64,000 bases of DNA, taken from the NCBI GenBank assembly GCA_023014365.1, contig JAEBUN010000008.1, positions 992,001-1,056,000 on the forward strand, in the 5' to 3' direction. This document shows, piece after piece, positions 44,981 through 56,298 of this stretch; the first letter of the stretch is position 1, and every line of letters starts with the position of its first letter. The notes below the pieces were generated by a model. The model saw only the letters and a program-made list of their open reading frames with translations, had not been told where the DNA came from and ran no database searches. This DNA comes from Lepiota brunneoincarnata. Lineage: Eukaryota > Basidiomycota > Agaricomycetes > Agaricales > Agaricaceae. The position numbers and the translations under genes were made by a program.

Positions 44981-45247
44981 TGCAGTAGAACTCCGGTTGA
45001 TGATCGGTGTGCGGAGATGCTGCAGTGTGTGAGGGGAAGGGATCTGAGCCGAGTGGGGTACGATCCTCTGCTGGTATTTGAGCAGACCATTTTAGGACGA
45101 TTGCGCACATCCTCGCAATTCGCCTCTTTCATCTCGCTGCGGTGTTTGAGCGAATCGTTACTTGCCCAGTTTCTCTCTGATATGGTATAAATAACCTTTG
45201 GGTATATTTCTCCGTCTACCTCCGCATCACCAATGCCCGTAATCTAA

Positions 45248-47034
45248 TTAATTGATAACCTGCACCACCACAGGCTTACAATTATTCAAAATGTAATGCG
45301 GGTGCCCCGTCACTGGTGAGTACACCAGATCCAGCCTGTTATTCGCCGTCAAGTTTGTGCAGAGCGAAAACGCGTCGGGCTTGCCGCCAAACGCAAGAAC
45401 TGGTGGACTGCCCACTGGCGCCGAGGTATCATCCTAAAACCACGTCGTAAACTGATCCCCCGCTGTTATAGTTTGGGGCCCAAACTCACCATGAGGCAAT
45501 ATGCCTGGACGCCTGGGAATGCCGGCACGGACGCGACAAAATTGGGTGACTCGCCGTCGCCAGGGGCCGTAGACGCCATGAGCTGGCCAATGATATTATT
45601 CGACTGTGGCTGAACAATCGAGTTGCGCATCACAAAGGTCGGCCATTCGGAACAACAAGTATCACAGGACTAACAGACTCCCACGTCAGCACCTGCTCTT
45701 TCCGAACCAATCAGCCAACTCACAGAGAGCACTGTCCACACGACGTTCTTCGCGATTTCAACAGCTACCGGCTTCAGTTTGACTGCAGTGGGCCCACTGG
45801 TCGGCGGAATCCTAAACTTGGCTTGCAGCGTGAACGTGGACAGATCGGCGCCAATGCACTCCCTTGGCCCCCCCGGTGCAGATGCCAAGTGATAGACTCG
45901 CGACACGGTTCCCATTCCCGCAGTACTGCGTCACATTTGCGTCGCAGATCTGCCTGCAGTCATTGTCGGAGACGCGTTGTGACGGTGGTTTCATTGAATT
46001 GTCACACCCTAGGGACGAGATCAGCAATGTCGGCGAGGGGGATGTCGAAAAGGAGATGAGCCTACAGCACTCTCGACCAGTCTCGACACCTGCAAACGTA
46101 TACCCAAGGGACTGGCATGCCGATGCACATGTAGAGGCAGTCACTCCCAATGGAATGTTCACTGGGTTGATAAGCGTCCTTGCATTCACCGAGTCTCTAT
46201 CCAGTCAACATCGTCAGGCCACAGGAAGCAAGAAGAAGTCGCCTAGCGTACGTATAACAACCCTGGTACAACCATGTATTATCGTTGAGACTTGGCAGAA
46301 TCTGGGGGCTGGGTTTGCCATTCCAGAAAACGTTCAACCTACTCCCCCCACCGCAGAGCTCGGTCGCATTTCCGCTACAAGGGAACATTACAGCTAGGTC
46401 TCAAGAGCAGCCGTGCCTGGGATCTGGATAGTCGAGTCGCAATCTATATGCGCACAGAGTACGTGTCAAGAACGCATACAGTGGGAACCTAGTGCTAGCT
46501 TACAACATTCCTGTTTGTGTAATAACCGTTTTAGAACTGTGAAGCATGAAAATGGAAATTTAGGATACTTACGCCTATAGCCCATCGGACACCACAACAC
46601 GAACATCCTCCCTATTATTTCGAATGACTTACAGTACGGAAATATGGGACGTACGACCAAACTCAACACCCGCAAAGATATATCCCTTGGGGTTGCAGAA
46701 CGCCATACACGCCTCGATTGTCATGTTATTATCCGAGTTGGTCATGGCCGCGGCAAGCGTGCGCGTCAGGGAGACGTCTGTAAAAGCAGCCTTTGTATGT
46801 CCATGGTGATGGGAGAGGAGGAATGACTGGTGTAACGGCCCGCACGAGGATCTATGGGAGGAGGAGACGTCGAGGAGACGCGTGATCGAACAGCGGTAAG
46901 GGTCGAGGCAATTGAAAACTGTTGAGGGCTCGGAGTGAATAAGTAGCGTGACGTACCCTTGCCAGGATTGACGCCCAGAATCCCGACCAAAGGTGGGAAT
47001 AGCCAAGTTTCTTGAGGTTTATGGTATACTGCAT
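45248..47034 (-). CDS. WSC-domain protein, probably secreted or surface
   Basis: WSC domains are Cys-rich carbohydrate-binding modules found in fungal wall sensors and secreted enzymes. Two modules are visible on the minus strand. The first starts with DVSLTRTLAAAM and ACMAFCNPKGYIFAGVEFG (about 46790-46660), with a CSCCG continuation. It leads to PCSGNATELCGGGSRLNVF (about 46380-46330). The second has WLYQGCYTD, NIPLGVTASTCASACQSLGY and YTFAGVETGREC, then DNDCRQICDANVTQYCGN (about 46280-45900). The C-terminal 190 residues (FRIPPTSGPTAVKLKP to a TAA at 45248) form a beta-rich domain I do not recognise. Several short introns. The N-terminus is uncertain: 47034 would give a leader that could be a signal peptide after splicing, but an apparent extra base near 46790 needs an exon border there. 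Confidence 0.7.
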
Positions 47035-47950
47035 TTCGCTAATCGAGTCGAGGGTAAGGCACCACCTAAAGAGCCATTCCCCAGCTTTACTGCTATTTAT
47101 CTCATTCCGACGTGCGAGCTCGTCATATCATTCACACACTCAAATTTTCTTGTTCCCGTCCCATATGAAAGCTTGAGGTCGAAGGCATTCGTTCCGGCGA
47201 TATATCAATCAAATGTCATCGGCCAACTTGTGTCAGTCAATTGGCCCGAGTGTCAGGGCACATCAGGAAAATGATGCAGCATTGATGAGGGAATATAAAG
47301 TCGTAGGTTTTTATTACACGGTCCCCCCTGCTCCCGATTGTTCAAAACAAAGCTACCTATCTAACACTTGACCCTACCTCTCGTCGACAGACGCTCTAAT
47401 GACGCGACGGCTGAGCGTCTATACTCACCCTCTCGCAAGAACAGCTAAACATATAGACGCGTTCCTCGCTTATGAGCACAACTCCCACTGTCCACTGTCA
47501 CGATTCATATATAGCTACATGGGAGTTATTTACGCACGTACGCTGCGTGTGAGTGTTCAGGCACCTCGCACCTATTGGTCGTCAACACAAAACGAAGAGT
47601 TGAAGGCTGAACGGTCTGCAAGAGCTTCCGTAATGACATGGGATGATCAACATTTCTTCGATCCAATCACTTCGGCCACGAGATGGGTGATGGAATCAGT
47701 TTATAGAACGGCTTCTCGGAAGATTTACTATGCTCGGGTGGGAGACGGACGTCGAACGAGAAAAGGGGCGGAATTTTAAAATTAAGTATGGCATGTGGCA
47801 TGGTTGCTATGCGGGAAACATCCACCCCCTGTTGAGACTTGATTGAAGCTTAATTTTAAGGGGAATTTATCGGCAGTTCGTTGCACCCGTTCCAGCAGCG
47901 TGGGTCTCAGAAGAGGATTTTGGACTTGAAAGATGTGCTCATAGTGCGGG
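47035..47950. other. Intergenic region left of the TIR element
   Basis: One open frame at 47399-47779 (126 codons, Arg/Ser-rich) resembles nothing I know. I would not call it a gene without transcript support. Confidence 0.35.
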
Positions 47951-47986
47951 CCTACGGTTGCCGACCAGCGTCAGGCCTGTTTTCGA
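47951..47986 (+). repeat. Left terminal inverted repeat of the integrase/kinase element
   Basis: 25 bases perfect, then 8 of 11, against the inverse of 53361-53396. Confidence 0.9.
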
Positions 47987-48612
47987 TGAAGGCCCAGACC
48001 ATCAGCTTCCTTTTTTATATTTCGGGGTCCCAATACCTCAGTCCTCTAGTCGCACAGTAGTATTTTTATTCATGTATCGTTCCCTGTGACACACAGCCGA
48101 ACTGGCCCAGCTTGTGGCATCACCGCCGTCGTCTCCACAAGTGCCGCCGTAGTTCGGCAACTTATACTCACTTTGGCTCGTTGGGTTCAACGACTTTGAA
48201 GTGCACTAGCGAAGGGCATGATATGGATCATCCCACCATGGATCTGATCGCTGGGCTTGGGAGTGGCAGCCTCGATAACTGGATGCCTTTAGACTTGGAT
48301 AGCCCTGCAACTGGTTGTTTTAAGCCTCACCGACGATGAAGGACAGGTGTGAACAAGGTTTGCCAGAAGGATAAACTTTATTGCAGAGAATCATAGATTC
48401 AGAGATGGGAATGCTTAGCAACAGCCTCGTAAGTCCCGAGGCAAATAGTCTCATTGGCAGGATCTTCTGGTGACTCTAGCGTTGATTCGTTATCTCCTGA
48501 AGTCGGTGCCGGAACGGTGAAATATTTACTGCTACTGGACGTAAAAGCAAAGTAGACTAGCAAGTAACGTTGCTGGCCAGTTATTAGGTGCCGAATGATG
48601 TCTTCATCCGCC
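47987..48612. other. 5' region of the integrase/kinase element
   Basis: Holds the promoter side of the integrase gene. A short divergent frame (48614-48402, minus, 71 codons from MADED) begins on the complement of the integrase ATG. It has no recognisable domain and is probably fortuitous. Confidence 0.35.
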
Positions 48613-50145
48613 ATGCACAACCGTAACCCCCAGGGCAAAAACCAACATGGCACAAAACGTGAGTGGTTCTGAACACTTCATTCGAATAGTTGACAGGAGT
48701 GAGGTTACTTTTTAGCTAAAGCCGATAATCCAGTTCTCGTTGAGGCACTTACCAAGTACCATCACCGACTTTTGACGAACAACAAGAAAATTGCCGAGTT
48801 CCTGTCAGTTGATTACGGCATTGAAATGTCGTGAGTTCGAACTCAGTGGTATCTCACATCTTCTCACCAGAGCTGAACTCTGATACTAGAGCCAAGACAG
48901 TTGAACGCCGTAGAAAAGAACTTGGTCTGCTGGGGAGCCGAGCCAACGAGTCAAACAATTCTCAGCATGAAATCGAACAAGTGGTCCTTGGAATAATGGC
49001 TGAGAACCCATCTGGCCAGAAGGGACCACGCAAGATCCGTCAATCGGTCGCTAACAGGACCGGGCATCATATCCGACGTGACACAGTAGATGCGATAATG
49101 AAGAAACACGACTACGAAAATTTTCAGAAGAGAGCTCCAGGTGCACGGAAGATCCAACGGAGTAAGAAGACGCCGGTTGGAATACATGACCGATGGTCAG
49201 GCGATGGACACGATAAACTCAACAGGATTGGTTTTCCCATATGGGCCATTGTAGACGATGCCACAGGGAAGTGGCTTGGTGCATGGGTTGTACCTAACAA
49301 TCGTCTTGGAGTTATTGTTGGATACCTCTTTCTGTGCACAGTAGAGGAGTATGGAGGTGAGAAGCTGTCGTTCAGTGTTTGTATGTGCATCAATATGTGA
49401 AATGCTCACCATATTTCTTTAACAGGTATTCCCAACCAGATGACAACAGACTGTGGCTCTGAGACCACCTCAATTTACGGACTTGTGAATGCACTCAGGT
49501 ATTTCCCTAGGTTCTTGGACAATTTGATACCTTTTAACGCTGCCTGTAGGGAGATCTTTCATCCAGATTTTGATCCCACCAAGGAGCTTCCAGCACATGT
49601 GTTTTTAAGGAGTGTACACAATATCTCTATTGAGCGGTCTTGGTTCAGATTGCGGCTGGATTGGGGGGAGGATGCCGTTTTGGTATTTGAAAAAGGTGTG
49701 ATTAGCGGTGTCTATGACCCTCAAAATCCTCAGCAGTAGTACGTTGAAACACCTTGGAAGCAGTTACAGCACTCATACTCACTACAGCGAACTCTGTCAA
49801 TGGCTTTGGCCAAGATTCCTTCAGCAATCGCTTACCGAGTTTGTTGAGGAGGCTAATTCTTTCCCCTGTCGTTTCCAACAACAGAAGGCAGGGCCCTCGG
49901 GTATGTCAAAGCATGAAGCCTTTACGCTGTATCACAAATGGAATGGGAAGAATTGCCTGCTCCCGGTTGATGTCTCACTGATCCAAGAAATCAAAAAAGC
50001 TATGGGAGGCGATGAGCTTTTGAATTTCGTCACCTGTGAGTTCGCTAACCACTGTGAGGGGGTGTACAAAGATTTAGGTTCCCCCAAACTCTCATTTGGG
50101 AGCGTATGGATTGTGTTTGAGAAAATGTATCCTCTTGTCTTTTGA
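48613..50145 (+). CDS. Integrase-like DDE protein, presumed transposase
   Basis: Start ATG 48613, chosen because exon 1 (48613-48658) then splices in phase to 48716. Further introns are 48831-48889, one near 49354-49424, 49499-49549 and one near 49700-49780. The N-terminus has a helix-turn-helix-like stretch (NNKKIAEFLSVDYGIEMS, then TVERRRKELGLLG), followed by a region with DTVDAIMKKHDYENF. The catalytic core has Asp in RWSGDGHDKL, Asp in MTTDCGSET and Glu in SVHNISIERSW, spaced about 58 and 43 residues, as in retroviral-type integrase folds. A conserved C-terminal part follows (SELCQWLWPRFLQQSL, AGPSGMSKHEAF, NCLLPVDVSLIQEIKKAMGG). Genes of this type are widespread in agaricomycetes, usually annotated only as integrase catalytic domain protein. 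Here the TIRs argue that it is the transposase. Confidence 0.8.
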
Positions 50146-50518
50146 TCAATGTTCGTACGTACACTAGTGAGAAATGCATGATTTACGTCAAGTGCTACTC
50201 TACCAAAGTGGACACATGGTAAGATAGAGTCATTGTGGAGGGTATGGGACATGCTTTCCGAGACTCAGATGCTGTTGTGGTGTTCGCTGTTCACAAGGAG
50301 TGGGTGTTTGGGAGAAGGCAGGCCATGTGGGTCTGACGTACAAGGAAGGACCATACAACACACATCTGCGGGTGTTGGCCTCATACCGGAAGCAAAGGCT
50401 ATCAGACAGGTCAGATGGGTGCCAAACACGTTAGCAACAACTGTTGGAAGCAAAAAGGGTTGAAAAGTAGCAGAGTGTAGACGGCTTGACTCACTCATTT
50501 CTATACTCCCCCAAAACT
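50146..50518. other. Intergenic spacer inside the TIR element
   Basis: 373 bases between the integrase stop and the kinase ATG. It probably holds the kinase promoter. No feature is recognised. Confidence 0.4.
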
Positions 50519-53070
50519 ATGGTTCATTGTCCTCAATGCTTCCATGCCTTTGAACGACTTGCTGAAGGAGATGTACCTTGTGCCAAATGCCGTCAACAAA
50601 AGCCTGGGATGGATGTTGTTACATTAGAAATGCTGCAGGCTAGGGCGCAATTCTACTTTTAACAACTTCCCTATCTGACGTGTTTCTCTACATTATCTGG
50701 TGCATGCTTTTAGAACAAACAACAGTGTGCAACATGTGGGCTCATGCCTCCATCACTGGAGGCTGCAATTTGTAATGGTTGTGCAAAATACTATTGTACG
50801 TTGCAGTTGGCTAGTGTCCTGGGGCATTCTTCATTTTTCCTGATCACATTATATATAACAGCTGAACGATCATCAGGCATACCAAAAGCAGTCCTCGAGC
50901 TTCAAGGTGCCTTCAAACTTATTATGGCTCAGGGGGAACAGCATACTTTAGAGAAACCCACTACGGCTGGGTTTGGATCGGGCTTTCTCAAATTTGCAAG
51001 AGCACTTCAGAACGATTCTACGGCTGCTGGACGCCTTGCACAAAAGGTTAAGGTTGGGAGTCCGGCAGGCCAGTACCCAAACCTTGCAAAGGCAAGGTCT
51101 GCAAGGATAGTAAAAGCCGCCCGAGCAGAGGCTGCTAAAGGCACGGTGATGATAGATACTGGGAAAGGAATTAAAATCAGTGCTGGTGTCTGGCGATTGG
51201 AAGGCCCTGAGCGTATGCGAGAGGTTTGAAACTTACTTTCCTCTCCAAAAAGCTGATTCTGATTTTCCTGATTAGCTCAAACTCATAAGGGCTAGCGAAA
51301 TCTTTCCACTCCAGATGAACCTCAAAGCTGCCCTTGACAAATTAGTTGGTCGAGCACAAGATGACTTTGCTGCGCATTGGCCTCATCTCCCACCCTTATG
51401 CTGGTAGGTTCTATGATCTGTTATCAATTTTTATCCACCCAAAATCATATGGATTCTTAGGGACACTATCTACTTACACGCACATGAGTCAGCAAGCAAA
51501 CCAGTATCTCTTGAGTATCTGGACCATGGCAAAGAGCTTACGGTTGGGGAGCTATTCCAGCTAGTCATGAATCACAAGTGGGGGAGTGATAGTCTGCTCA
51601 AAGCAAGAACTGTAGAGCTTCGTTTCACCTATGGAAAAGGTTTGAACATGATGGACCTGGTTAGTCTTAGACCGGAACCTCATTGTGTATTGATGTGCTA
51701 ACTCTCATAATTACAAGGATTTCTCCACTGGAGATATAGGCTATCAGATGTCAGGTACTAGCGGTGGCAGCAACAAGCGACGAAGGTTGAAAAGTGGGCT
51801 TGGGTCTTCCAACACCTATGCCCAGAATCTGCCACGATCTATGCAAGCTCACTCTTCAAAAATTCCGTTTCAGTCAGCACCTCAACCTTCAGCTACTCGC
51901 ATTGTTCTTTCCAGCTCCTTTCGACCTCCTGTTGCACGTGTCCAAGCCTTTCCTCCAAGTCAATGGACTCGAAATCCCCCTCTTATAGTCCTCAAATTCA
52001 AGCGCTTCCTAACTGAATATGGAGGTGGACATGTCAAGGTTCAGGCTGGGACTGACGTTGAAGATATTCAGGTTGCATCTGACTGGAAGACGGGTGAGCG
52101 CAATGAGTCTGGCGCTGCACTGAGTTTAACAGGGTACATTGGATTGGGTTACAGTAAGCGAGCAATTTATGTAAGCAAATTCTAAAATATTTTATTCTGC
52201 TATTGATTAAATAATTATTTACAGGCTCGCATTGGTCCCCGAGAGTATGCTCTGACTCAGATGCATGATGCTGATTATTCAGAGAGCGAGGTCAAGAACC
52301 TTTTGCTTGCTGAGTACAAGCTCTTGTGTCAATGTGACCGTTTCAAAGCAGAGTTTGACAAGCACGCAACCAACTGCCAGGCCCAGGGTATCCCCTGTAC
52401 GTTCTTCAGATGCGTCTATGGCCTCTTTCTTATTACATAAGTCCAGCATTCTATTTCAATTTCAAAGACTCGATTTTTGGGGTGCTTTGCAATGATCCTG
52501 GCACTGAAAGGTTGGAAAAGGTTGCTTATCTCCCCTATAACCACTTCATAGCCACCCCACTCCTCCCCTGCAACAAGGCTGATGGTCGGCTGAGGAAATT
52601 CACTGGAAATAGTGAAATTGGCGAAGCAAAGGACAACCTAACCAAGGCTATCCATGCTTTTGCACACTTTTCTGTTGTCTATTCATCAAGTCACATTGTC
52701 TTCTGTGATCTGCAGGGTAGGTTCCAACACTCCTCACTTGCTATGAAGCTGAGATGCAGCACCAGGGATGTTTGACACCCGCGGCAAGATGTGCCTGTTT
52801 GATCCTGAGGCACACACGTAAGTTTCGACTCATCCAAGCCCACTCTTTTGTGACATGTGACACTCCAGGTCTGCAGAATTTTTGGATGACCGCCTCGCAT
52901 ATTGGGACCACGGTCCTGTGGGTATAAAGAACTTCTTGGATCTGCATGAACCCCACTGTGCTGAGAATTGGGTGTGCCAAAAGCTATCATTGAAGGATCT
53001 GGAGGTTGAGCAAGTCTCTAGTGCAGAGAAACCACCTAGCCGACATGACATCTCATTCTTAACAAACTAG
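50519..53070 (+). CDS. Alpha-type protein kinase (MHCK/eEF2K family) with N-terminal zinc ribbons
   Basis: Start ATG 50519 (MVHCPQCFHAFERL). CPQC...CAKC and, after an intron, CATC...CNGC pairs form one or two zinc ribbons. A middle part, KFARALQNDSTAAGRLAQKV to AGVWRLEGPERMREV (to 51228), is of unknown function. A disordered Ser/Arg/Pro region follows (51748-51960). The kinase domain runs from about 51990 to 53010: an N-lobe with GTDVEDIQVASDWKTG, GYIGLGYSKRAIY and REYALTQMH, then SSHIVFCDLQG, MCLFDPEAHT, the glycine loop YWDHGPVGIKNFLDLH, and the zinc-binding end CAENWVCQKL. These match the catalytic DLQG-type, DPxxH and C-terminal Cys/His features of alpha-kinases, which are unrelated in sequence to ordinary kinases. 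At least seven introns by eye, exact borders uncertain. The substrate is unknown, and catalytic residues look intact. Confidence 0.82.
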
Positions 53071-53360
53071 TCATGTATTTCAGCTTTCTTGGGGTATTCT
53101 TCATGAATCCTTTACCCCTCTTTTTCTTGGGTCTTGAGCTCGCTGTTATTTTGATACCACCAATGTAACATGCATTCAGTTTGCACAGAAAAGATGATAC
53201 AGTGACAATATTTAGAGAATCCCTACTTCGTATCACAAATTGTCAACCATACGTAAACATCTGGTATACTGTCAGATAGTGTATCGGTGAACCAGCTCAC
53301 TTGGTGCACCAATATTTTTTGCTTCAGGGCGTCACGCGGTCCCAGGACCCATGGCACCTG
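53071..53360. other. 3' region of the TIR element
   Basis: Kinase 3' UTR and subterminal sequence. No further gene is seen. Confidence 0.4.
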
Positions 53361-53396
53361 TCAAAAATAGACCTGACGCTGGTCGGCAACCGTAGG
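53361..53396 (-). repeat. Right terminal inverted repeat of the integrase/kinase element
   Basis: Inverse partner of 47951-47986. It lies 290 bases after the kinase stop codon. Confidence 0.9.
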
Positions 53397-55315
53397 GCCA
53401 TTGCTCTTACTTCTACCGAGTTTCAAGTCGCACGGGAACCACGGCGATTTTGGTTTGCTTTTTTACCCAGTCCCCCGCACGACATCATTGTTCCTCGTAC
53501 ATGTCGTTGTGAAGATTCCTGGCCACCATCATCAGAGGTGTTAGTGAATCATATTTATATCCAGGCACATCGCACACGGATCGTCCACGTCTGATGAAGA
53601 TTTCCTCAAACGAATAGGGGTTAAATACTTGTTGCAACTGGGTGTGAATGGATAAAGGAAGTTGCCTACGATCAGAGTCTCTGTTCTCCAGCGAGAAGAT
53701 AAGAACGATGATTGGACAGTCAACAGACAACGATCAGGTTCTCGAATACTCAGGCTGATTCTTATTGTCTAAATTCTTGCTTCTGGGTGAGTAAGCCAGT
53801 CGCGCAGCTTGATGAAGTGAGTACTCGTTTGAGGGTATGAGCAGCGGCTACTCGAGTACCCGAATTCTAGATTATGCACATGCTATGAACAAGTGGGTCC
53901 ATTCTGTATTCCTCCTATCTTTAATCAATAGTCTAACTCATGGTTTGCTAGGCAGCCTAGGCTCTGCTCGAACACATCTCGAAGCTCTAGTTGTGTTAAC
54001 CGAAGCACTCAAAAAATTAAGTGATGCATTACACTGGAAGTTTGATCCTGGGCAGGCAGTCCCTGCGCATTAGATTCCCGCACCCACGACAAGCGACCTG
54101 CCACACTCGTTCGAAGAGCTTCTGTGCCATCCTTTCCTCAGGACGAAAATTCGATGAGCAGGCGAGATGCAATGTCTATTAGGGGCCAATCCTGTGCCCT
54201 GGGGCACTGAGTAGAGTTACACGCCTGTCATATCCATGCCAACTATAAGTCTAATCACTTAAACTTCGGCTTCTCGACTCCACGTGTGTTCCACACAACA
54301 ACCCTCTGCCTTCCGACTCGGCCCCGACTCACTCCGACCGCAACCCACTGCCCCGATCACGCGACCACCTCCACACGTGCCGTGGTCACCTGAACCTCGC
54401 TGTCTCTATTTCCCCATCTCCATTTCCCGTCCGTAGTCAAGATACGTTACCAGTCTCCATACCCGTACCGGTCTCCATTTCGTTTGTAATCCGTTTGTAA
54501 CCATATGGGTCTCCGCTTCACTCCGCACGTAGTCAGTACGAGTCATAGTTCGTAAGGCCAGTAGTATATATACCGTAGGTACTTGGCTTGTACTCCTCAG
54601 TCTGATAATCGAATCGAGCAGCGGACCAGCTCCCTGTTCCATATCCTCTCCTCTCTTCTGCCTCGCTCCGCTTCGGCTCCGACTTCCTGAAATACGGACT
54701 AGGACAGTAGGAGGGCACAGCACATAAGCTGAGGCCGCAAGTCCAACCCCCCGCCCGACGTACTCCGCCTCGGTCCCGAAGTCTACGTACTGACTTCGCC
54801 CTGTCCCCTGGTTACCTTATACCAAGGATACCACCCCGACCCTCCGCTTCAGTCCCAACCCGCACCGGCTCTAACAACGCCATTCATTAGTGAGTTTCAT
54901 GTGAATGTGCACTGGCAAACAGCGGATGACCTCAGCTCATTCCTCGTCAGGACCGAAGACTCTTCGGAGTTGGGGACGAATATGAATAATGAGCGGAACA
55001 GCCGATTGTGGTGAAGGAAAGGTGATGCGTCTTGTCTAAGACATAACAGAGGGACCGAGACATAGGAGAGCACCGCCAGTGTCTGATATTCGTAGATGAT
55101 GTATTCAAGGTGCTCGCGAGCAGAACCCTGGATGGACAGGAGAGTAGCAACCTTCTTCAGCAGCAGCAGTGGTTATCACTGGTGGTGGCTCGAATTCTAG
55201 GCGTAGTTTAAAGCAAGAAAACTGAGCAGCCAGGGGACCTCTGTCACTCTCTGTCACGCTTGCAATGAACCTTTGATAAGAGTTGAGAACATTGTGGCTG
55301 CTGTGACTGTCCGTC
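53397..55315. other. Intergenic region, no gene recognised
   Basis: Short open frames only (for example 53837-54073, 78 codons). From 54290 to 54900 the sequence is rich in CCGACTC/CCGCTT and GTCTCC motifs without a clear period. The last about 60 bases before 55316 match the upstream region of CRN-1. Confidence 0.4.
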
Positions 55316-56298
55316 ATGTCCACCCTTACTCTTCCTTGTGGTATACGCGGCATGGACATTGCCTACACCTTCTTTGTCGAAATTGAGAAGGAAAAAAGGG
55401 TTGGCAATCTCAAAGGTGCCATCCTGAACGATGTGGGCCAAGGTGTTGGGGCACAAAATGTCTGTCTTTGGTCCGTTTCTATCCCCTGCGATGAGCACTT
55501 CAGGAACGAGGTCGAAAAGCATGTATCTGCTGGAAATCAGCCGCTGTTTTCATCTGCGAAGCTCTCTGCTGTCTTTGTAGGTGCCCCATCACTCGAGAAT
55601 ATTAGTATTGTGGTGGATATCATGCATGATAGTGGTGAATTCTCCCACCTATTACTCCCATAAATCAACACTGATTTGCACTCACATAAACTGTCTCTGC
55701 CTAACTCATCCATTCTCTGACATCACAAATGACATTCCTCTATCTCCATGTCTCTGACCACATGACTTTTTTTAGTGAAAATGTAATGTAAATAAAGAGT
55801 GGGAAAGGGAAAGCATGATGTCTTTCCTCACCCCTTATCCTCTCTTTTTATAACTGTAATCTACTGGTCCAAGCATACAGTTTATTGTTCTACTTGTACA
55901 ATGAGGTTTATCTATTACCATTGTGCTCATGTCGTATAGGATGGTAAAGTTCCTCTTGGAGAGGAACTTTGACCATCCTACAAGTTTCTCTTGGATACCT
56001 GACAAATCCAATACCATCAAACCCACTTTTATTGTTCATCTCTTCTCCAATGAGTCATGGCACAGATTGTTCATTCAATATTTTTTGTTTCCCTTGATCT
56101 ACCAGTTGGCTCTTATTCATGACTCACTTATCACTCTATACAAAGATCCCCCATATTTCACTCAAGCCCCCCATCTATTATCCCTCCTTTCATGTAGGCC
56201 CAGCTAAATATTCATCCAATCATTGCTCACAAGGATCCAGCAACTATCTGTCCATGAAAGGCTACAGTTGTAGCACTCTATGAATAACTCATGAAATA

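Larger units (their letters stand above)
47951..53396 (+). mobile_element. 5.4-kb DNA transposon with TIRs carrying an integrase-like gene and an alpha-kinase gene
   Basis: The sequence CCTACGGTTGCCGACCAGCG plus TCAGG at 47951-47975 recurs exactly inverted at 53372-53396. Similarity extends about 11 bases further inward (8 of 11). A 25-bp perfect inverted match at this distance is far beyond chance. Inside are two genes on the plus strand, an integrase-like DDE protein (48613-50145) and a zinc-ribbon alpha-kinase (50519-53070), both spliced and with no stop in the exons I could follow. The flanks give no clear target duplication. If the element starts at CTACGG, a 3-bp GGC flanks both ends. 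Composition is CpG-rich like the core, unlike the decayed retroelements, which suggests recent arrival. I know of no described fungal transposon with this gene pair. Confidence 0.72.

Noticed and set aside
47399..47779. 126-codon open frame as a gene
   Set aside because: No recognisable domain, no splice pattern, and a composition like its surroundings.
48402..48614. Divergent 71-codon gene overlapping the integrase start
   Set aside because: It begins on the complement of the integrase ATG and has no recognisable feature. Likely chance.
47941..53400. 8-bp target duplication as in KDZ transposons
   Set aside because: Flanking bases do not match over 8 bp at any reasonable boundary. Only a weak 3-bp GGC is possible.
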